Positions 1-8,444 of a stretch of DNA of 64,000 nucleotides are shown piece by piece. Within the stretch, counting starts at the first letter, position 1, and every line of letters starts with the position of its first letter. The stretch is from positions 1,922,001 through 1,986,000 of the forward strand of contig NZ_JARVZZ010000001.1 of assembly GCF_029846115.1 (NCBI RefSeq), in the 5' to 3' direction. This DNA comes from Serratia marcescens. Its GTDB lineage: Bacteria > Pseudomonadota > Gammaproteobacteria > Enterobacterales > Enterobacteriaceae. A model generated the notes under the pieces. The model had not been told where the DNA came from. It saw only the letters and a list, made by a program, of their open reading frames with translations, and made no database searches. The position numbers and the translations under genes are program-made.

Positions 1-2
1 TG

Positions 3-32
3 TTCCGCCGCGATCACCCGGTGAAAAAGTAA
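3..32 (+). CDS. 3' end of a gene cut by the window edge
   Basis: An open frame enters from the left edge and ends at a TAA at 30-32. The last residues read FRRDHPVKK. Too little remains to name the product, and the frame is inferred only from the stop codon and the basic tail, so this could also be chance. Confidence 0.35.
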   Translation, partial: FRRDHPVKK

Positions 33-67
33 CCCTCGCGGCGCCGGCTTTTCCGCCCGGCGCCCGA

Positions 68-685
68 TCAGAATTGGCGATCCCCTATCGGCTGCAGCTG
101 CAGGCTGCCGTCCTTCTGTAGCGTCAGCGGCATGCGCCAATCGCTCTGTTTATCCAGGTTGAACGGCCGGGAGCGGAACATGCAGCCGGTCTTGATGTTC
201 TTGATTTTCATGACGTGTTCCGCGTCCGCATTGATTTTCATCTCGAAGCTGCCGGCGGGTGGAATAAAGACTTCCGCCAGCTGTTGCGGCGCCGTCGGCG
301 TTTCCAGCTTGACCAGCACCGCGAAATCGTTGCCCTGGTTATCCAGCGTCAGCCGATGCAGACCGGTCGCGGGCAGCCGCGTCGGCTGATGCAGATAACC
401 GGCTGAGGCGGGCCACGGCTGCCCGGCATTGTCATGCAGCGGACCGCCGCACTGTTCACGCGCCTCGCGCAGCGGCATTTCGCGCTTTATTGCGCGGTTA
501 TAATCGGTGGGGGCGGCGAGGCTGAACTCGTCGTCAGATTGGTGGGCGCGCAAATAGCGCTTGGCGCCGAGCACCCCAACGGCGATCAGCATGAAGAACA
601 AAAATATCCTCAGGCGATTTTTGAAAATCAGCCCGAACAGCTTCCCGGGGAGTTGAAACAGCCACCTTGCGATCGTCAATAACAT
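68..685 (-). CDS. hypothetical membrane-anchored protein
   Basis: This is a 205-residue protein that I do not recognise as a named family. The N-terminus is basic and carries one hydrophobic segment at about residues 27-41 (RIFLFFMLIAVGVLG). The rest is soluble, with two Cys residues (CGG near 80 and GCM near 168), which suggests a single-pass inner-membrane protein with a periplasmic domain. The start ATG follows an AGGG Shine-Dalgarno. It is divergent from the DeoR-type gene at 855. Function is unknown. Confidence 0.7.
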   Translation of the reverse strand: MLLTIARWLFQLPGKLFGLIFKNRLRIFLFFMLIAVGVLGAKRYLRAHQSDDEFSLAAPTDYNRAIKREMPLREAREQCGGPLHDNAGQPWPASAGYLHQPTRLPATGLHRLTLDNQGNDFAVLVKLETPTAPQQLAEVFIPPAGSFEMKINADAEHVMKIKNIKTGCMFRSRPFNLDKQSDWRMPLTLQKDGSLQLQPIGDRQF

Positions 686-854
686 CGTTTTCCCTTAGCG
701 TCCAAGCCGTTACGTCTGCGGTAACTTCGCTTGCCTCAGTATAGCCAACATCCCGCAGGCGAAAATCCTGCCCGGCGATTTTTCTTTCGCTCTGTATTGT
801 ACGTTTTTGTTTGTTTGTGTACATTTGTGATCACTTTAGCGTCACCGGATTGAC

Positions 855-1640
855 ATGATGTCCAAACTGTTACCGAATGAGCGCCACCAGGCCATTCTCG
901 ATGCGCTTCGCCAACAGGGGCGGGTGCTGGCCCCGGAGATGGCGCAGCGGTTGAATACCACTGAAGCGACCATCCGCCGCGATCTGCGCCAGCTGGCGGC
1001 GCAGAACCTGTGCAAACGCATCTATGGCGGCGCGCTGGCGCCGACGCCGGCCGAGGGCCCCGTTGCGGCACGCATGGCGCTCAGCGGCAATGAGAAGCTG
1101 GCGCTGGCGCAGACCGCGCTGGAGTTGATCGGTGAAGAGCAGCTGATCTTCCTCGATGCCGGCAGTACCCACCTGTATCTGGCGGATCTGTTGCCGCGCG
1201 ATCGGCGTTTGACGGTGGTGACCAATGCATTGAGCATCGCCGGCAAAATGCTGGAACGGCCGGGGATCCGCACCATCCTGATCGGCGGTGAGCTGGATGC
1301 GCAGGTCGGCGGCTGCGTGGACGCCAAAGCGGCGGAAGAGATAGACGGTTTCCACTTCGATCTGGTGTTCACCGGCATCTGCGCCTACGCCCCGGACGGC
1401 GGCTTCTCCGCGCTGAGCTACCAGGACGCCACCTTCAAAAAGCGGCTGCTGACGCGTGCCGGCAGCGTGGCGGTGCTGTGTACCCGCGACAAGCTCAATA
1501 CCTACGCCCCTTACCCCTTCCTGCCCGCCGGGCGGGTGGATCATCTGGTGACGGCGCGCGGCGCGCACCCGCAGCTCGAGCTGCAGGTGGCGCAGGGCGG
1601 CGGCCAGGTTTGGCACAGCGATTTACCGACCGGAGAATGA
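855..1640 (+). CDS. DeoR/GlpR-family transcriptional regulator
   Basis: The protein has 261 residues. An N-terminal winged helix-turn-helix of the DeoR type (residues about 6-60, core TTEATIRRDLRQL) is followed by a DeoRC sugar-phosphate sensor domain with the family pattern FLDAGSTHLYLADLL and, later, TGICAYAPDGGFS. Such proteins repress sugar or nucleoside catabolic operons until a phosphorylated sugar binds. No sugar operon is adjacent; the only co-directional partner is the VOC gene, whose start overlaps this stop. ATG codons at 855 and 858 are both possible starts. A T/G-rich stretch at 796-825 upstream may hold its operator. Confidence 0.88.
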   Translation: MMSKLLPNERHQAILDALRQQGRVLAPEMAQRLNTTEATIRRDLRQLAAQNLCKRIYGGALAPTPAEGPVAARMALSGNEKLALAQTALELIGEEQLIFLDAGSTHLYLADLLPRDRRLTVVTNALSIAGKMLERPGIRTILIGGELDAQVGGCVDAKAAEEIDGFHFDLVFTGICAYAPDGGFSALSYQDATFKKRLLTRAGSVAVLCTRDKLNTYAPYPFLPAGRVDHLVTARGAHPQLELQVAQGGGQVWHSDLPTGE

Positions 1641-1642
1641 TG

Positions 1643-2026
1643 ATGAAAATAGCCCATGTTGCCATGTGGACCCGTGATATCGACGCGCAGCTGGCGTTTT
1701 GGCAGCGCTATTTCAACGGTGAGGCGGGCGAGGAGTACGTCAGCCGCAACCGGCCGGGGTTCGTTTCCCGCTTCGTCAGCCTGGCGACCGGGCCGACGCT
1801 GGAGATCATGCGCGTGCCGACGCTGTTGCCGGCGCCGGCCCAGGAGGAACGGGTGGGCTGGGCGCACATCGCGCTGTCGCTGGGGGATGAACAGCAGGTC
1901 GACCGGTTGGCGCAGCGCGCACAGCAGGAGGGCATTTTGCTGTCCGCGCCGCGCTGGACCGGCGACGGCTTCTATGAGGCCGTCATCCGCGATCCGGACG
2001 GCAACGCGATCGAAATCACCGCCTGA
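1643..2026 (+). CDS. VOC-family (glyoxalase/bleomycin-resistance fold) protein
   Basis: This 127-residue protein has the single-domain vicinal-oxygen-chelate fold. It opens with MKIAHVAMWTRDID, where His is a typical metal ligand, and closes with RDPDGNAIEI, where the final Glu is the usual metal ligand. It resembles lactoylglutathione-lyase-like proteins, but the substrate cannot be told from sequence. Three ATGs in a row (1637, 1640, 1643) are possible; the last gives the best spacing to GGAG at 1632. It overlaps or abuts the deoR-type stop, so the two are probably co-translated. Its stop touches the end of the convergent LysR gene. Confidence 0.85.
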   Translation: MKIAHVAMWTRDIDAQLAFWQRYFNGEAGEEYVSRNRPGFVSRFVSLATGPTLEIMRVPTLLPAPAQEERVGWAHIALSLGDEQQVDRLAQRAQQEGILLSAPRWTGDGFYEAVIRDPDGNAIEITA

Positions 2027-2935
2027 TCACTCTTCTTCAATGCTGGCGAACTGCTCGCCCAGGTAGTCGAGCAGCAGCCGCACCGCTGGCAACAAACCGC
2101 GGCGCGATGGGTAGACCGCATGCACCACGCCGCCCTGCGGTTGCCAGCCGGGCAGCAACTGAACCAGTTCGCCGCGCAGCATGTCGTCGCGCATCATCAT
2201 CGCCGGCAGCTGAACGATGCCGGCGCCGGCGATGGCGGCGGTGCGCAGCATCAGCATGTCGTCGGTGACCAGCCGCGGCGTGTGTTCCCACTCGACCCGC
2301 TCACCCAGCGGGCCGGTCAGCCGCCATTGGTGCTGACCGCGCGCCGGGCCGAGATCGAGCGTCGGGTATTTACGCAGGTCTTCCGGCGTGCGCGCCGGCC
2401 CGAGGGTGCGCACCAGCGCCGGGCTGGCGGCGACGCACCAGGTGCGCTGCGCCAGGATCTTCAGCACCAGATCGCTGTCTTCCAGCGGCGGCGGCCGCAC
2501 GCGGATCGCCAGATCCAACCCTTCGCCCACCACGTCCACCCGGCGGTTGGTGGCCTCCAGATGCACCGTCACCTTCGGATAGTCGGCCATAAAGGCCGCC
2601 ACCATGCTGCCGACGCGGGTGTGCAGGATCGCCACCGGGCACGACATGCGCACCGTGCCGCAGGGCTCGGCGCGCGTCTGTTCGATCGCCTGCTGCGCCG
2701 CTTCCGCTTCCACCAGCATCGCCTTGCAGTGCGCGTAATAGGTTTGGCCGACCTCGGTCACCGAGAAACGCCGCGTCGAGCGCTGGATCAGGCGCACGCC
2801 CAGCCGCTCTTCCAGCAGCGCCACGCGGCGGCTGAGCTTGGATTTGGGAATGCCCAGCGCCCGGCCGGCGGGGGCAAATCCCTGGTGATCGACCACGCTG
2901 GCGAAAAAAAACAGATCGTTCAGATCGGTCAGCAT
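2027..2935 (-). CDS. LysR-family transcriptional regulator
   Basis: The protein has 302 residues. The N-terminal LysR helix-turn-helix spans about 1-60 (MLTDLNDLFFFASVVDHQ, then RVALLEERLGVRLIQRSTR) and is followed by a substrate-binding domain. It is divergent from the pirin gene, an arrangement like E. coli yhaJ-yhaK, so it probably controls pirin and itself. The start at 2935 matches the family N-terminus; an upstream in-frame ATG at 2977 would add 14 unconserved residues and overlap the operator-like palindrome at 2948-2965. Confidence 0.9.
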   Translation of the reverse strand: MLTDLNDLFFFASVVDHQGFAPAGRALGIPKSKLSRRVALLEERLGVRLIQRSTRRFSVTEVGQTYYAHCKAMLVEAEAAQQAIEQTRAEPCGTVRMSCPVAILHTRVGSMVAAFMADYPKVTVHLEATNRRVDVVGEGLDLAIRVRPPPLEDSDLVLKILAQRTWCVAASPALVRTLGPARTPEDLRKYPTLDLGPARGQHQWRLTGPLGERVEWEHTPRLVTDDMLMLRTAAIAGAGIVQLPAMMMRDDMLRGELVQLLPGWQPQGGVVHAVYPSRRGLLPAVRLLLDYLGEQFASIEEE

Positions 2936-2947
2936 CGTATCCCTTAT

Positions 2948-2965
2948 CGTTCTACCAGTAGAACG
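2948..2965. promoter_or_regulatory. perfect palindrome between LysR gene and pirin gene (candidate LysR operator)
   Basis: CGTTCTAC-CA-GTAGAACG is an 8-bp perfect inverted repeat with a 2-nt centre, 12 nt before the LysR start. LysR regulators usually bind dyads in the shared divergent region. That this protein binds here is inference. Confidence 0.55.
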
Positions 2966-3060
2966 CTGAGTGTACATCTTGCCTACTACTGCAGCAAACT
3001 CCGACAGATTAAACTTCTGCCATCAACTTAAGGCCGTGAGGTCTGAAACGGGAGTTCAAG

Positions 3061-3942
3061 ATGAAAAAAATCCTCGGTATTCACAACAGCCCGGAAGCGC
3101 ATTGGGTCGGTAACGGTTTCCTGGTGAATTCGCTGTTCTCTTATAACGATTTGGGGGCGGAAATGAGCCCGTTCCTGCTGCTGGATCACGCGGCGCCAAC
3201 CAAATTCCGCTCTTCCTCCGGCACCCGAGGCGTGGGTCAGCATCCGCATCGCGGGTTTGAAACGGTGACCATCGTTTATCAGGGCGAAGTGGAACACCGC
3301 GACTCGACCGGCAGCGGCGGGGTGATTGGCCCCGGCGACGTCCAGTGGATGACCGCCGCCTCCGGCATTCTGCACGAAGAGTTCCATTCGCGGGACTTCT
3401 CGCGCAAGGGCGGCACTATGGAAATGGTGCAGCTGTGGGTCAACTTGCCGGCCAAAGACAAAATGGCCAAGCCGGGTTACCAGACGCTGCTGAACGCTGA
3501 TATTCCGGTGGTTCCGCTGGCGGACGGCGCAGGGCAGGTGCGGGTGATCGCCGGTGACTTTGGCGGCCACGCCGGCCCGGCACGCACTTTCAGCTCGCTC
3601 AACGTGTGGGATATGAAGCTGAATGCCGGCCACACCACCACGCTGACGGTGAAAGAAGGCCATACGCTGGCGTTGGTGATGCTGCACGGCGCGATCCTGG
3701 TCAATGGCGAAGAGGTGGTGCGTGAAACCCAAATGGTGCGTTTCGACCGGGCGGGGGATTCGATCACTATCGAAGCCAACAACGACGTCGCGCTGCTGGT
3801 GTTGAGCGGCGAACCGATCGATGAGCCTATCGTCGGCTACGGCCCGTTCGTCATGAACAGCGACGCGGAAATCCAGCAGGCGTTCCGCGATTTCAACAGC
3901 GGCAAGTTCGGTAGCATGAACGCCGAAGCGACCGCCGGTTGA
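3061..3942 (+). CDS. pirin-family bicupin protein
   Basis: This 293-residue pirin has an N-terminal cupin carrying the metal-binding pattern HPHRGFETVTIVYQGEVEHRDS and a second cupin in the C-terminal half. Pirins are iron-binding bicupins. A S. marcescens pirin (PirSm) has been described as binding the pyruvate dehydrogenase E1 subunit and tuning pyruvate catabolism; this gene is likely that protein or a close paralogue, but I cannot confirm identity. The start follows GGGAG at 3051. It is divergent from the LysR regulator. Confidence 0.9.
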   Translation: MKKILGIHNSPEAHWVGNGFLVNSLFSYNDLGAEMSPFLLLDHAAPTKFRSSSGTRGVGQHPHRGFETVTIVYQGEVEHRDSTGSGGVIGPGDVQWMTAASGILHEEFHSRDFSRKGGTMEMVQLWVNLPAKDKMAKPGYQTLLNADIPVVPLADGAGQVRVIAGDFGGHAGPARTFSSLNVWDMKLNAGHTTTLTVKEGHTLALVMLHGAILVNGEEVVRETQMVRFDRAGDSITIEANNDVALLVLSGEPIDEPIVGYGPFVMNSDAEIQQAFRDFNSGKFGSMNAEATAG

Positions 3943-3998
3943 TCCTTGGCGTCTGGGCCGGGTCGTGTTCCCCGGCTCAGGCGCTACACTTAAACCTC

Positions 3999-4025
3999 AA
4001 CGCCCCGTCCCAGCGGCGGGGCGTT
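3999..4025 (+). terminator. hairpin between pirin gene and ycaC
   Basis: AACGCCCCG and CGGGGCGTT form a 9-bp stem with a 9-nt loop. The following T-run is short, so termination may be partial. It lies 36 nt before ycaC. Confidence 0.55.
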
Positions 4026-4060
4026 TCATCCGCAACATCAACCCCCACAGGAGTAAAACC

Positions 4061-4687
4061 ATGACTGCAAATTACAAGCGCCTCGACAAGGACCAGGCCG
4101 CCGTATTGCTGGTGGATCATCAGGCAGGGCTGCTTTCGCTGGTGCGCGATATCGATCCCGATCGGTTTAAAAATAACGTGCTGGCGCTGGGTGATTTAGC
4201 GAAGTACTTCAATCTGCCGACCATTCTGACCACCAGTTTTGAAAACGGCCCCAACGGCCCGCTGGTACCGGAATTGAAGGCCCAATTCCCCGATGCCCCG
4301 TTCATTCCCCGCCCCGGTCAAATCAACGCCTGGGACAACGACGATTTCGTCAACGCAGTGAAAGCCACCGGCCGCAAGCAGCTGATCATCGCCGGCGTGG
4401 TGACCGAAGTGTGCGTGGCATTCCCGGCGCTGTCTGCGCTCAATGAGGGTTTCGAGGTCTTTGTGGTGACCGACGCCTCCGGCACTTTCAATGAGCTGAC
4501 GCGTCAGTCGGCCTGGAGCCGTATGGAAGCTGCCGGCGCGCAGTTGATGACCTGGTTCGGCGTCGCCTGCGAGCTGCATCGCGACTGGCGCAACGACATC
4601 GAAGGTCTGGGCACGCTGTTCTCCAACCATATCCCGGACTACCGCAATCTGATGACCAGCTACAACACGCTGACTAACGGTAAGTAA
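4061..4687 (+). CDS. ycaC: YcaC-like isochorismatase-family hydrolase
   Basis: The 208-residue protein equals the length of E. coli YcaC and is close to it throughout (LLVDHQAGLLSLVRDI; AGVVTEVCVAFPALSA). It is a cysteine hydrolase of the isochorismatase fold, with Asp19 and Cys118 in the expected catalytic positions. The physiological substrate of YcaC is not established. ATG 4061 is preceded by AGGAG. A possible TACACT -10 box lies at about 3984, upstream of the hairpin. Confidence 0.93.
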   Translation: MTANYKRLDKDQAAVLLVDHQAGLLSLVRDIDPDRFKNNVLALGDLAKYFNLPTILTTSFENGPNGPLVPELKAQFPDAPFIPRPGQINAWDNDDFVNAVKATGRKQLIIAGVVTEVCVAFPALSALNEGFEVFVVTDASGTFNELTRQSAWSRMEAAGAQLMTWFGVACELHRDWRNDIEGLGTLFSNHIPDYRNLMTSYNTLTNGK

Positions 4688-4841
4688 CACGACGGTCCTT
4701 TACCCCACCTTTCGCCTTTCATCACGTTAGACGCGGGATGTAAGCAAAACGTAGCGGGGCGAAAAGGTAGTGAAAAGCGGCTTTCTCATGGGCCGGGGGC
4801 GGGGTAGCGTAATCCCGAACCCGGCAAATGAGGCAAATTCA

Positions 4842-5171
4842 ATGAAACAAGCAATCAAGATCCTGGCGCTGCCCTGCATGGGCATGGCGCTGTTGTTCAG
4901 CGCGAGCGCGATGTCGGCCCCCGAGGCGCCTGCGGCCAAAGCGTTGCCGCCTGCGGCGGATGAACCGATGCGCATGCCGCCTTTCCCGGGCGGGCACCCG
5001 CCCAAGCCGGGGTTCTGCCACGGCGGTGAATTGTTCTGCGCCACCTCGGCCAGCGACAATCCGGTGGAAACCATCAACAAACTGACGGCGGTAATCCCGG
5101 CGGGCAGCGCCAAACATTACGAAGTGCGCGTCGCGGTGGTGGCCGTGCCTGACGCCCCGCCTGCGCGTTAA
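4842..5171 (+). CDS. small secreted hypothetical protein
   Basis: The protein has 109 residues. A Sec signal peptide (MKQAIKILALPCMGMALLFS...) probably ends near ASAMSA, followed by a Pro/Ala-rich stretch (EAPAAKALPPAADEP, then MPPFPGGHPPKPGFCHGG) and a short C-terminal domain with two Cys. It would be periplasmic or exported. I do not recognise the family. The flanking 150-nt gap after ycaC contains an imperfect dyad but no clear promoter. Confidence 0.7.
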   Translation: MKQAIKILALPCMGMALLFSASAMSAPEAPAAKALPPAADEPMRMPPFPGGHPPKPGFCHGGELFCATSASDNPVETINKLTAVIPAGSAKHYEVRVAVVAVPDAPPAR

Positions 5172-5244
5172 CGGACCGTCATCCCGCTCTGGTTCGCACG
5201 CTCAAGGCGCGTTAGGCTAAGGCGTGCGTTTAACGGGAGGCGGG

Positions 5245-5697
5245 ATGACCCCTTTATCACCATTGCCCTATCTCCAGCCCGGCGATCGCGCGCTGTTGTT
5301 CGACGGCGCATGCAATCTGTGTCACGGGCTGGTGAGGTATCTTATTCGCGCCGATCGACAGCGGCGCATTCTGTTGGCGACGGTGCAATCCGTCGAAGGG
5401 CAGGCGATCCTGCAGGCGTTGGGGTTGCCGACCGATCGTTACGATTCCGTGGTCTATGTTGAGCAGGGGCATTATTGGCTGCGTTCGGCGGCGCTGTTCC
5501 AGGCGCTGCGTCAATTGGGGTGGCCGTACCGCGTACTGGCGTTGGCGCGTTACCTGCCGCCGCGGCTGGCGGACAAGGTCTACGATGCGGTCGCCGGCAA
5601 TCGCTACCGGCTGTTTGGCCGTAACGACGGCACCGATTTGCCGGGCACCGACCAGCCCGGGCGCTATCTGCCCCGGCGGCGGGAACCGCCGGCCTGA
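5245..5697 (+). CDS. DCC-family thiol-disulfide oxidoreductase (DUF393)
   Basis: The 150-residue protein begins with the signature LLFDGACNLCHGLVRYLI, which is the DxxCxxC motif of the DCC (DUF393) family, predicted thioredoxin-like thiol-disulfide oxidoreductases. The second family block, LRSAALFQALRQLGWPYRVL, is also present. ATG 5245 has GGGAGG at 5235-5240; a GTG at 5224 in frame lacks a ribosome site. The partner protein is unknown. Confidence 0.87.
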   Translation: MTPLSPLPYLQPGDRALLFDGACNLCHGLVRYLIRADRQRRILLATVQSVEGQAILQALGLPTDRYDSVVYVEQGHYWLRSAALFQALRQLGWPYRVLALARYLPPRLADKVYDAVAGNRYRLFGRNDGTDLPGTDQPGRYLPRRREPPA

Positions 5698-5783
5698 GCT
5701 TTACGCATCTTTACCATCCAACCGCTTGAAATATCAACACCCCAGCTCCATATAATGGAACGATCAGCCAACAAGGAGCGCGT

Positions 5784-6035
5784 ATGGGAATCAGTGAAGA
5801 AGAGCACATCCGCCGTTTGACCCAGGAGAAGAACGACATGGGCAATACGGCAAAATGGGTGGCGATCGTTTCCGCCGTGTACTTTGCCTTGATGGTGTTT
5901 TACGGCCACCCGACAGGGGTGTTGGCGATGTCGGGCGCGGTGTTCATCGTTTCTACCACCACCTGGCTGAAAAAGCGTCAGAAGGTCAAATCTTACCGCA
6001 TGGCGTTGGCCAAAATCAGCGACAATCAGCCCTGA
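5784..6035 (+). CDS. small two-pass membrane protein
   Basis: This is an 83-residue protein with a charged N-terminus (MGISEEEHIRRLTQEKND) and two hydrophobic segments at about 24-40 and 46-60, ending in a basic tail. It is probably an inner-membrane protein of unknown role. The start follows AAGGAG. The last 10 nt overlap the 3' end of the convergent acetyltransferase gene. Confidence 0.75.
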   Translation: MGISEEEHIRRLTQEKNDMGNTAKWVAIVSAVYFALMVFYGHPTGVLAMSGAVFIVSTTTWLKKRQKVKSYRMALAKISDNQP

Positions 6036-6574
6036 TAGTCGCCGCGCTTTAGCGTATACACCAGGCTCGGCGCCGCGCCGGGCACGTCATCCAGCGTATC
6101 CACACGCTGCATGCCAATTTTTTCCAGCACTCGCCACGAAGCCTGATTCTCTGCGCGCACAATGGCGGAAATCTCGCCCACCTCCAGCCCGATAAAACCG
6201 TATTGCAATGAAGCCCGCGCCATCTCGGTGGCCAGCCCCATGCCCCACACGCGGGTGTCGAAGCGATAGCCGAGGTTGACGGTGCGCTGCGCGCCGAGCG
6301 GTTTCCAGGACAACCCGCCAAACCCGATAATCCAATCCGGCCGTTCGCGCAGGGCGAGCGCCCAGGAGCCGTAGCCGTGTTGCCGCCAGCCGGCGAGCCG
6401 GTCCTGCAGCGCCGAAGCGGCCTGCGCTTCACTGGTGAGCGGGCCGGCGGGGTTGAAGCGTTGGGTTTGCGGATCGCCAAAGATGGCGTAGAAACGTTCG
6501 AGGTCCGCCATCACCGGCGGCCGCATCTGCAGGCGTTCGCTAAAAAAAGGGGCGGTAGGATTAAAGCTCTGCAT
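6026..6574 (-). CDS. GNAT-family N-acetyltransferase (RimJ-like)
   Basis: The 182-residue protein matches the RimJ/RimL branch of GNAT acetyltransferases: SERLQMRPPVMADLERFYAIFGDPQTQRF at the start, then LGYRFDTRVWGMGLATEMA as the acetyl-CoA loop and NQASWRVLEKIGMQRV near the end. It would acetylate an amine, perhaps a protein N-terminus or small molecule. The start at 6574 has AGGAG 7 nt upstream; an upstream ATG at 6670 lacks support. Confidence 0.87.
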   Translation of the reverse strand: MQSFNPTAPFFSERLQMRPPVMADLERFYAIFGDPQTQRFNPAGPLTSEAQAASALQDRLAGWRQHGYGSWALALRERPDWIIGFGGLSWKPLGAQRTVNLGYRFDTRVWGMGLATEMARASLQYGFIGLEVGEISAIVRAENQASWRVLEKIGMQRVDTLDDVPGAAPSLVYTLKRGDYQG

Positions 6575-6669
6575 CGTTTCTCCTGGCCGGATAAATGGAC
6601 AGCGTTCACTGTAGTCCAGATCGGCGAAACGGGAAATCCCCCTCTGCGAGTGAGAGGGGGATAGGGGCA

Positions 6670-7416
6670 TTACAGGAAGGAATCGTCGTCGTCGTTGTAA
6701 TCGTCGTCGGCGTAGTCCGTGTCATCCTGGTCGTTGGCATTCTGGAAGGCGTTGTCCTGATTCAGGAAGCTGCCGCCGTCGCCGTTGTTGAAGGTATCAA
6801 GGTTGTTGGAGGCGTCGAAATTGCGCATCGCGCTGTCGTCCAGCGGCGCCGGGGTTTCTTCGATAATATTCACGATTTCCTGCGGCTGCGAATGGCGGAA
6901 CATGCCGGTCAGCATGTCGGCCAATACCACGCCCCCGGCGACGCCCGCCGCGGTTTGCAAAGCCCCACCCAGGAAGCCGCCGGCGCGCGAAGGCGCCGCC
7001 TGCTGCGGTTGGGCATAGGCAGGCTGCTGCGGCTGCGAGTAGCCCCCCTGCTGCACGTTGTTCCAGGCCGCCGTATTTTGCTGCTGCGCCTGATACTGTT
7101 CACGCGGGCTTGGCGTACTGCGGCTGCCGCCGCCGAACAGGCCGGCCAGGAAGCCGCCGCTGCTCTGTTGGCCGTTGGCGGTTTGCTGCAGCTGCGCGAC
7201 CTGGGCTTCCAGCTCTTTGACTCGCTGGTCCATCTGTTTGAGCGCCGCTTCCTGAATGATCATCGCCTGCGCCATGTAATAAGGGGCGGAAGGCTGCTCG
7301 CGAATATGCTGATTAATTTGCTGTTCTGCCTGGAGATCCCGTGGGCCCGTCTTGGTCTCGGCTTCTTTCAGGCGGCCAAACAGACCATCGATAAGGCGTT
7401 GTTCTTCGGATTGCAT
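6670..7416 (-). CDS. DUF2076 family protein
   Basis: The 248-residue protein fits the DUF2076 family. An N-terminal helical region, MQSEEQRLIDGLFGRLKEAE, leads to a coiled coil (about 75-100, QMDQRVKELEAQVAQLQQ), a Gln/Ala/Pro-rich low-complexity middle, a Gly/Ala-rich hydrophobic stretch (GGFLGGALQTAAGVAGGVVLADML) that may contact membrane, and a very acidic tail rich in Asp. The family has been linked to the periplasm but has no clear function. The start follows GAGG. Confidence 0.85.
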   Translation of the reverse strand: MQSEEQRLIDGLFGRLKEAETKTGPRDLQAEQQINQHIREQPSAPYYMAQAMIIQEAALKQMDQRVKELEAQVAQLQQTANGQQSSGGFLAGLFGGGSRSTPSPREQYQAQQQNTAAWNNVQQGGYSQPQQPAYAQPQQAAPSRAGGFLGGALQTAAGVAGGVVLADMLTGMFRHSQPQEIVNIIEETPAPLDDSAMRNFDASNNLDTFNNGDGGSFLNQDNAFQNANDQDDTDYADDDYNDDDDSFL

Positions 7417-7541
7417 AGGCGTACCTCGGGAGATAAAAAACGGTGCTGGATGATCGTTGTCATCGGTAACAATCACCCTAGCGCGTTTACATGAACCAAT
7501 AAATAAATGGCGGGTAAACCTGTCTATGAATTTGTTACCAA

Positions 7542-8327
7542 TTACGGCAGCGGGATCAGCATCACCAGCTTCAGACCGCCGTGCTCCGCCGGATGGAAGG
7601 TGAGCTGGCGATAGCGCAGCGCACCTTGCTGAGGGTGCTCGAACGCGCGCTCGCCGCCTTCGCGCGCCATCACGTCATGCTGTTTCCACCAGTGATTAAA
7701 GTCCGCGCTGTTGTGCGTCATGTTGCGCACGAAGGCGCGCATCTCTTCAGTGTTTTGATGATGGCTGGTTTCGGCGCGGAATTCGGCCACCACGCGGCGA
7801 GCGCGCTCTTCCCAATCGCTGACCAGCGTTTTCGCCAGCGGGTGGAAGAACATGAAGTGCAGCAGGTTGGGGCTGTTGGCCACATCTAGCCAGCCGCTGA
7901 ACAGCGCCGCCGCCTGTGGGTTCCAGGCGACGACGTTCCAGGTCACGTCCAGCAGGTAGCAGGGCACCGTCATCTGGTGCACGCTTTGCAGCACCGCGTC
8001 GTTGGCGGTTTCTCGGTGCGTTTCCTGCTCGGGGTCGGCGACGCGCGCCAGGGTAAACAGGTAGTGGCGTTCGGCGGGGCCGAGCCGCAGCGCCTTGGCG
8101 ATGCGTGCCAACGTATAGGGGGAAATGGACACCTCGCGGCCCTGTTCGATCCAGGTATACCAGGTGGCGCTGATGCCGCTGATTTGCGCCAGCTCTTCGC
8201 GCCGCAGGCCGCTGGTGCGACGGCGCGAGGAACTGGGCAGGCCGAGCATTTCCGGCGTGATGCGTTCGCGGTGCGCGCGCAGGAAAGCGCCGAGGGCCTT
8301 TGGCCCGGATAAGGCTTCTGATGACAT
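7542..8327 (-). CDS. MmyB-like helix-turn-helix regulator
   Basis: The protein has 261 residues. An N-terminal XRE-type HTH (LRREELAQISGISATWYTWI, about residues 40-65) is followed by the MmyB-like ligand-binding domain (NVVAWNPQAAALFSGW; LLHFMFFHPLAKTLVSDWE). Regulators of this class usually control a divergent enzyme gene, here the methyltransferase at 8445. An in-frame ATG 12 codons upstream (8363) would run into the dyad in the promoter region, so 8327 is preferred. Confidence 0.87.
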   Translation of the reverse strand: MSSEALSGPKALGAFLRAHRERITPEMLGLPSSSRRRTSGLRREELAQISGISATWYTWIEQGREVSISPYTLARIAKALRLGPAERHYLFTLARVADPEQETHRETANDAVLQSVHQMTVPCYLLDVTWNVVAWNPQAAALFSGWLDVANSPNLLHFMFFHPLAKTLVSDWEERARRVVAEFRAETSHHQNTEEMRAFVRNMTHNSADFNHWWKQHDVMAREGGERAFEHPQQGALRYRQLTFHPAEHGGLKLVMLIPLP

Positions 8328-8331
8328 AGCG

Positions 8332-8397
8332 TGGTACCTATTTATACCAGGATAACTGCTCATATTGTACCCGTATAGTAGCCTGATTATAGTAGCC
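8332..8397. promoter_or_regulatory. divergent control region with a dyad and a direct repeat
   Basis: TGGTA-N8-TACCA occupies 8332-8349, and TATAGTAGCC occurs twice at 8374-8383 and 8388-8397 (14-nt period). Both lie between the HTH regulator and the methyltransferase gene, so they are candidate operators for the regulator. Confidence 0.45.
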
Positions 8398-8444
8398 GAA
8401 AGCCTTCAGGCACAGGCGCAAGCCGGATAATAACGGGAGCAAAC

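Noticed and set aside
821..836. TGTGATCAC as a CRP site upstream of the DeoR-type gene
   Set aside because: The halves TGTGA and TCAC are fused without the 6-bp spacer that CRP requires.
4703..4773. Imperfect dyad ACCTTTCGCC / GGCGAAAAGGT after ycaC
   Set aside because: A bulge and a long loop make a functional hairpin unlikely; probably chance.
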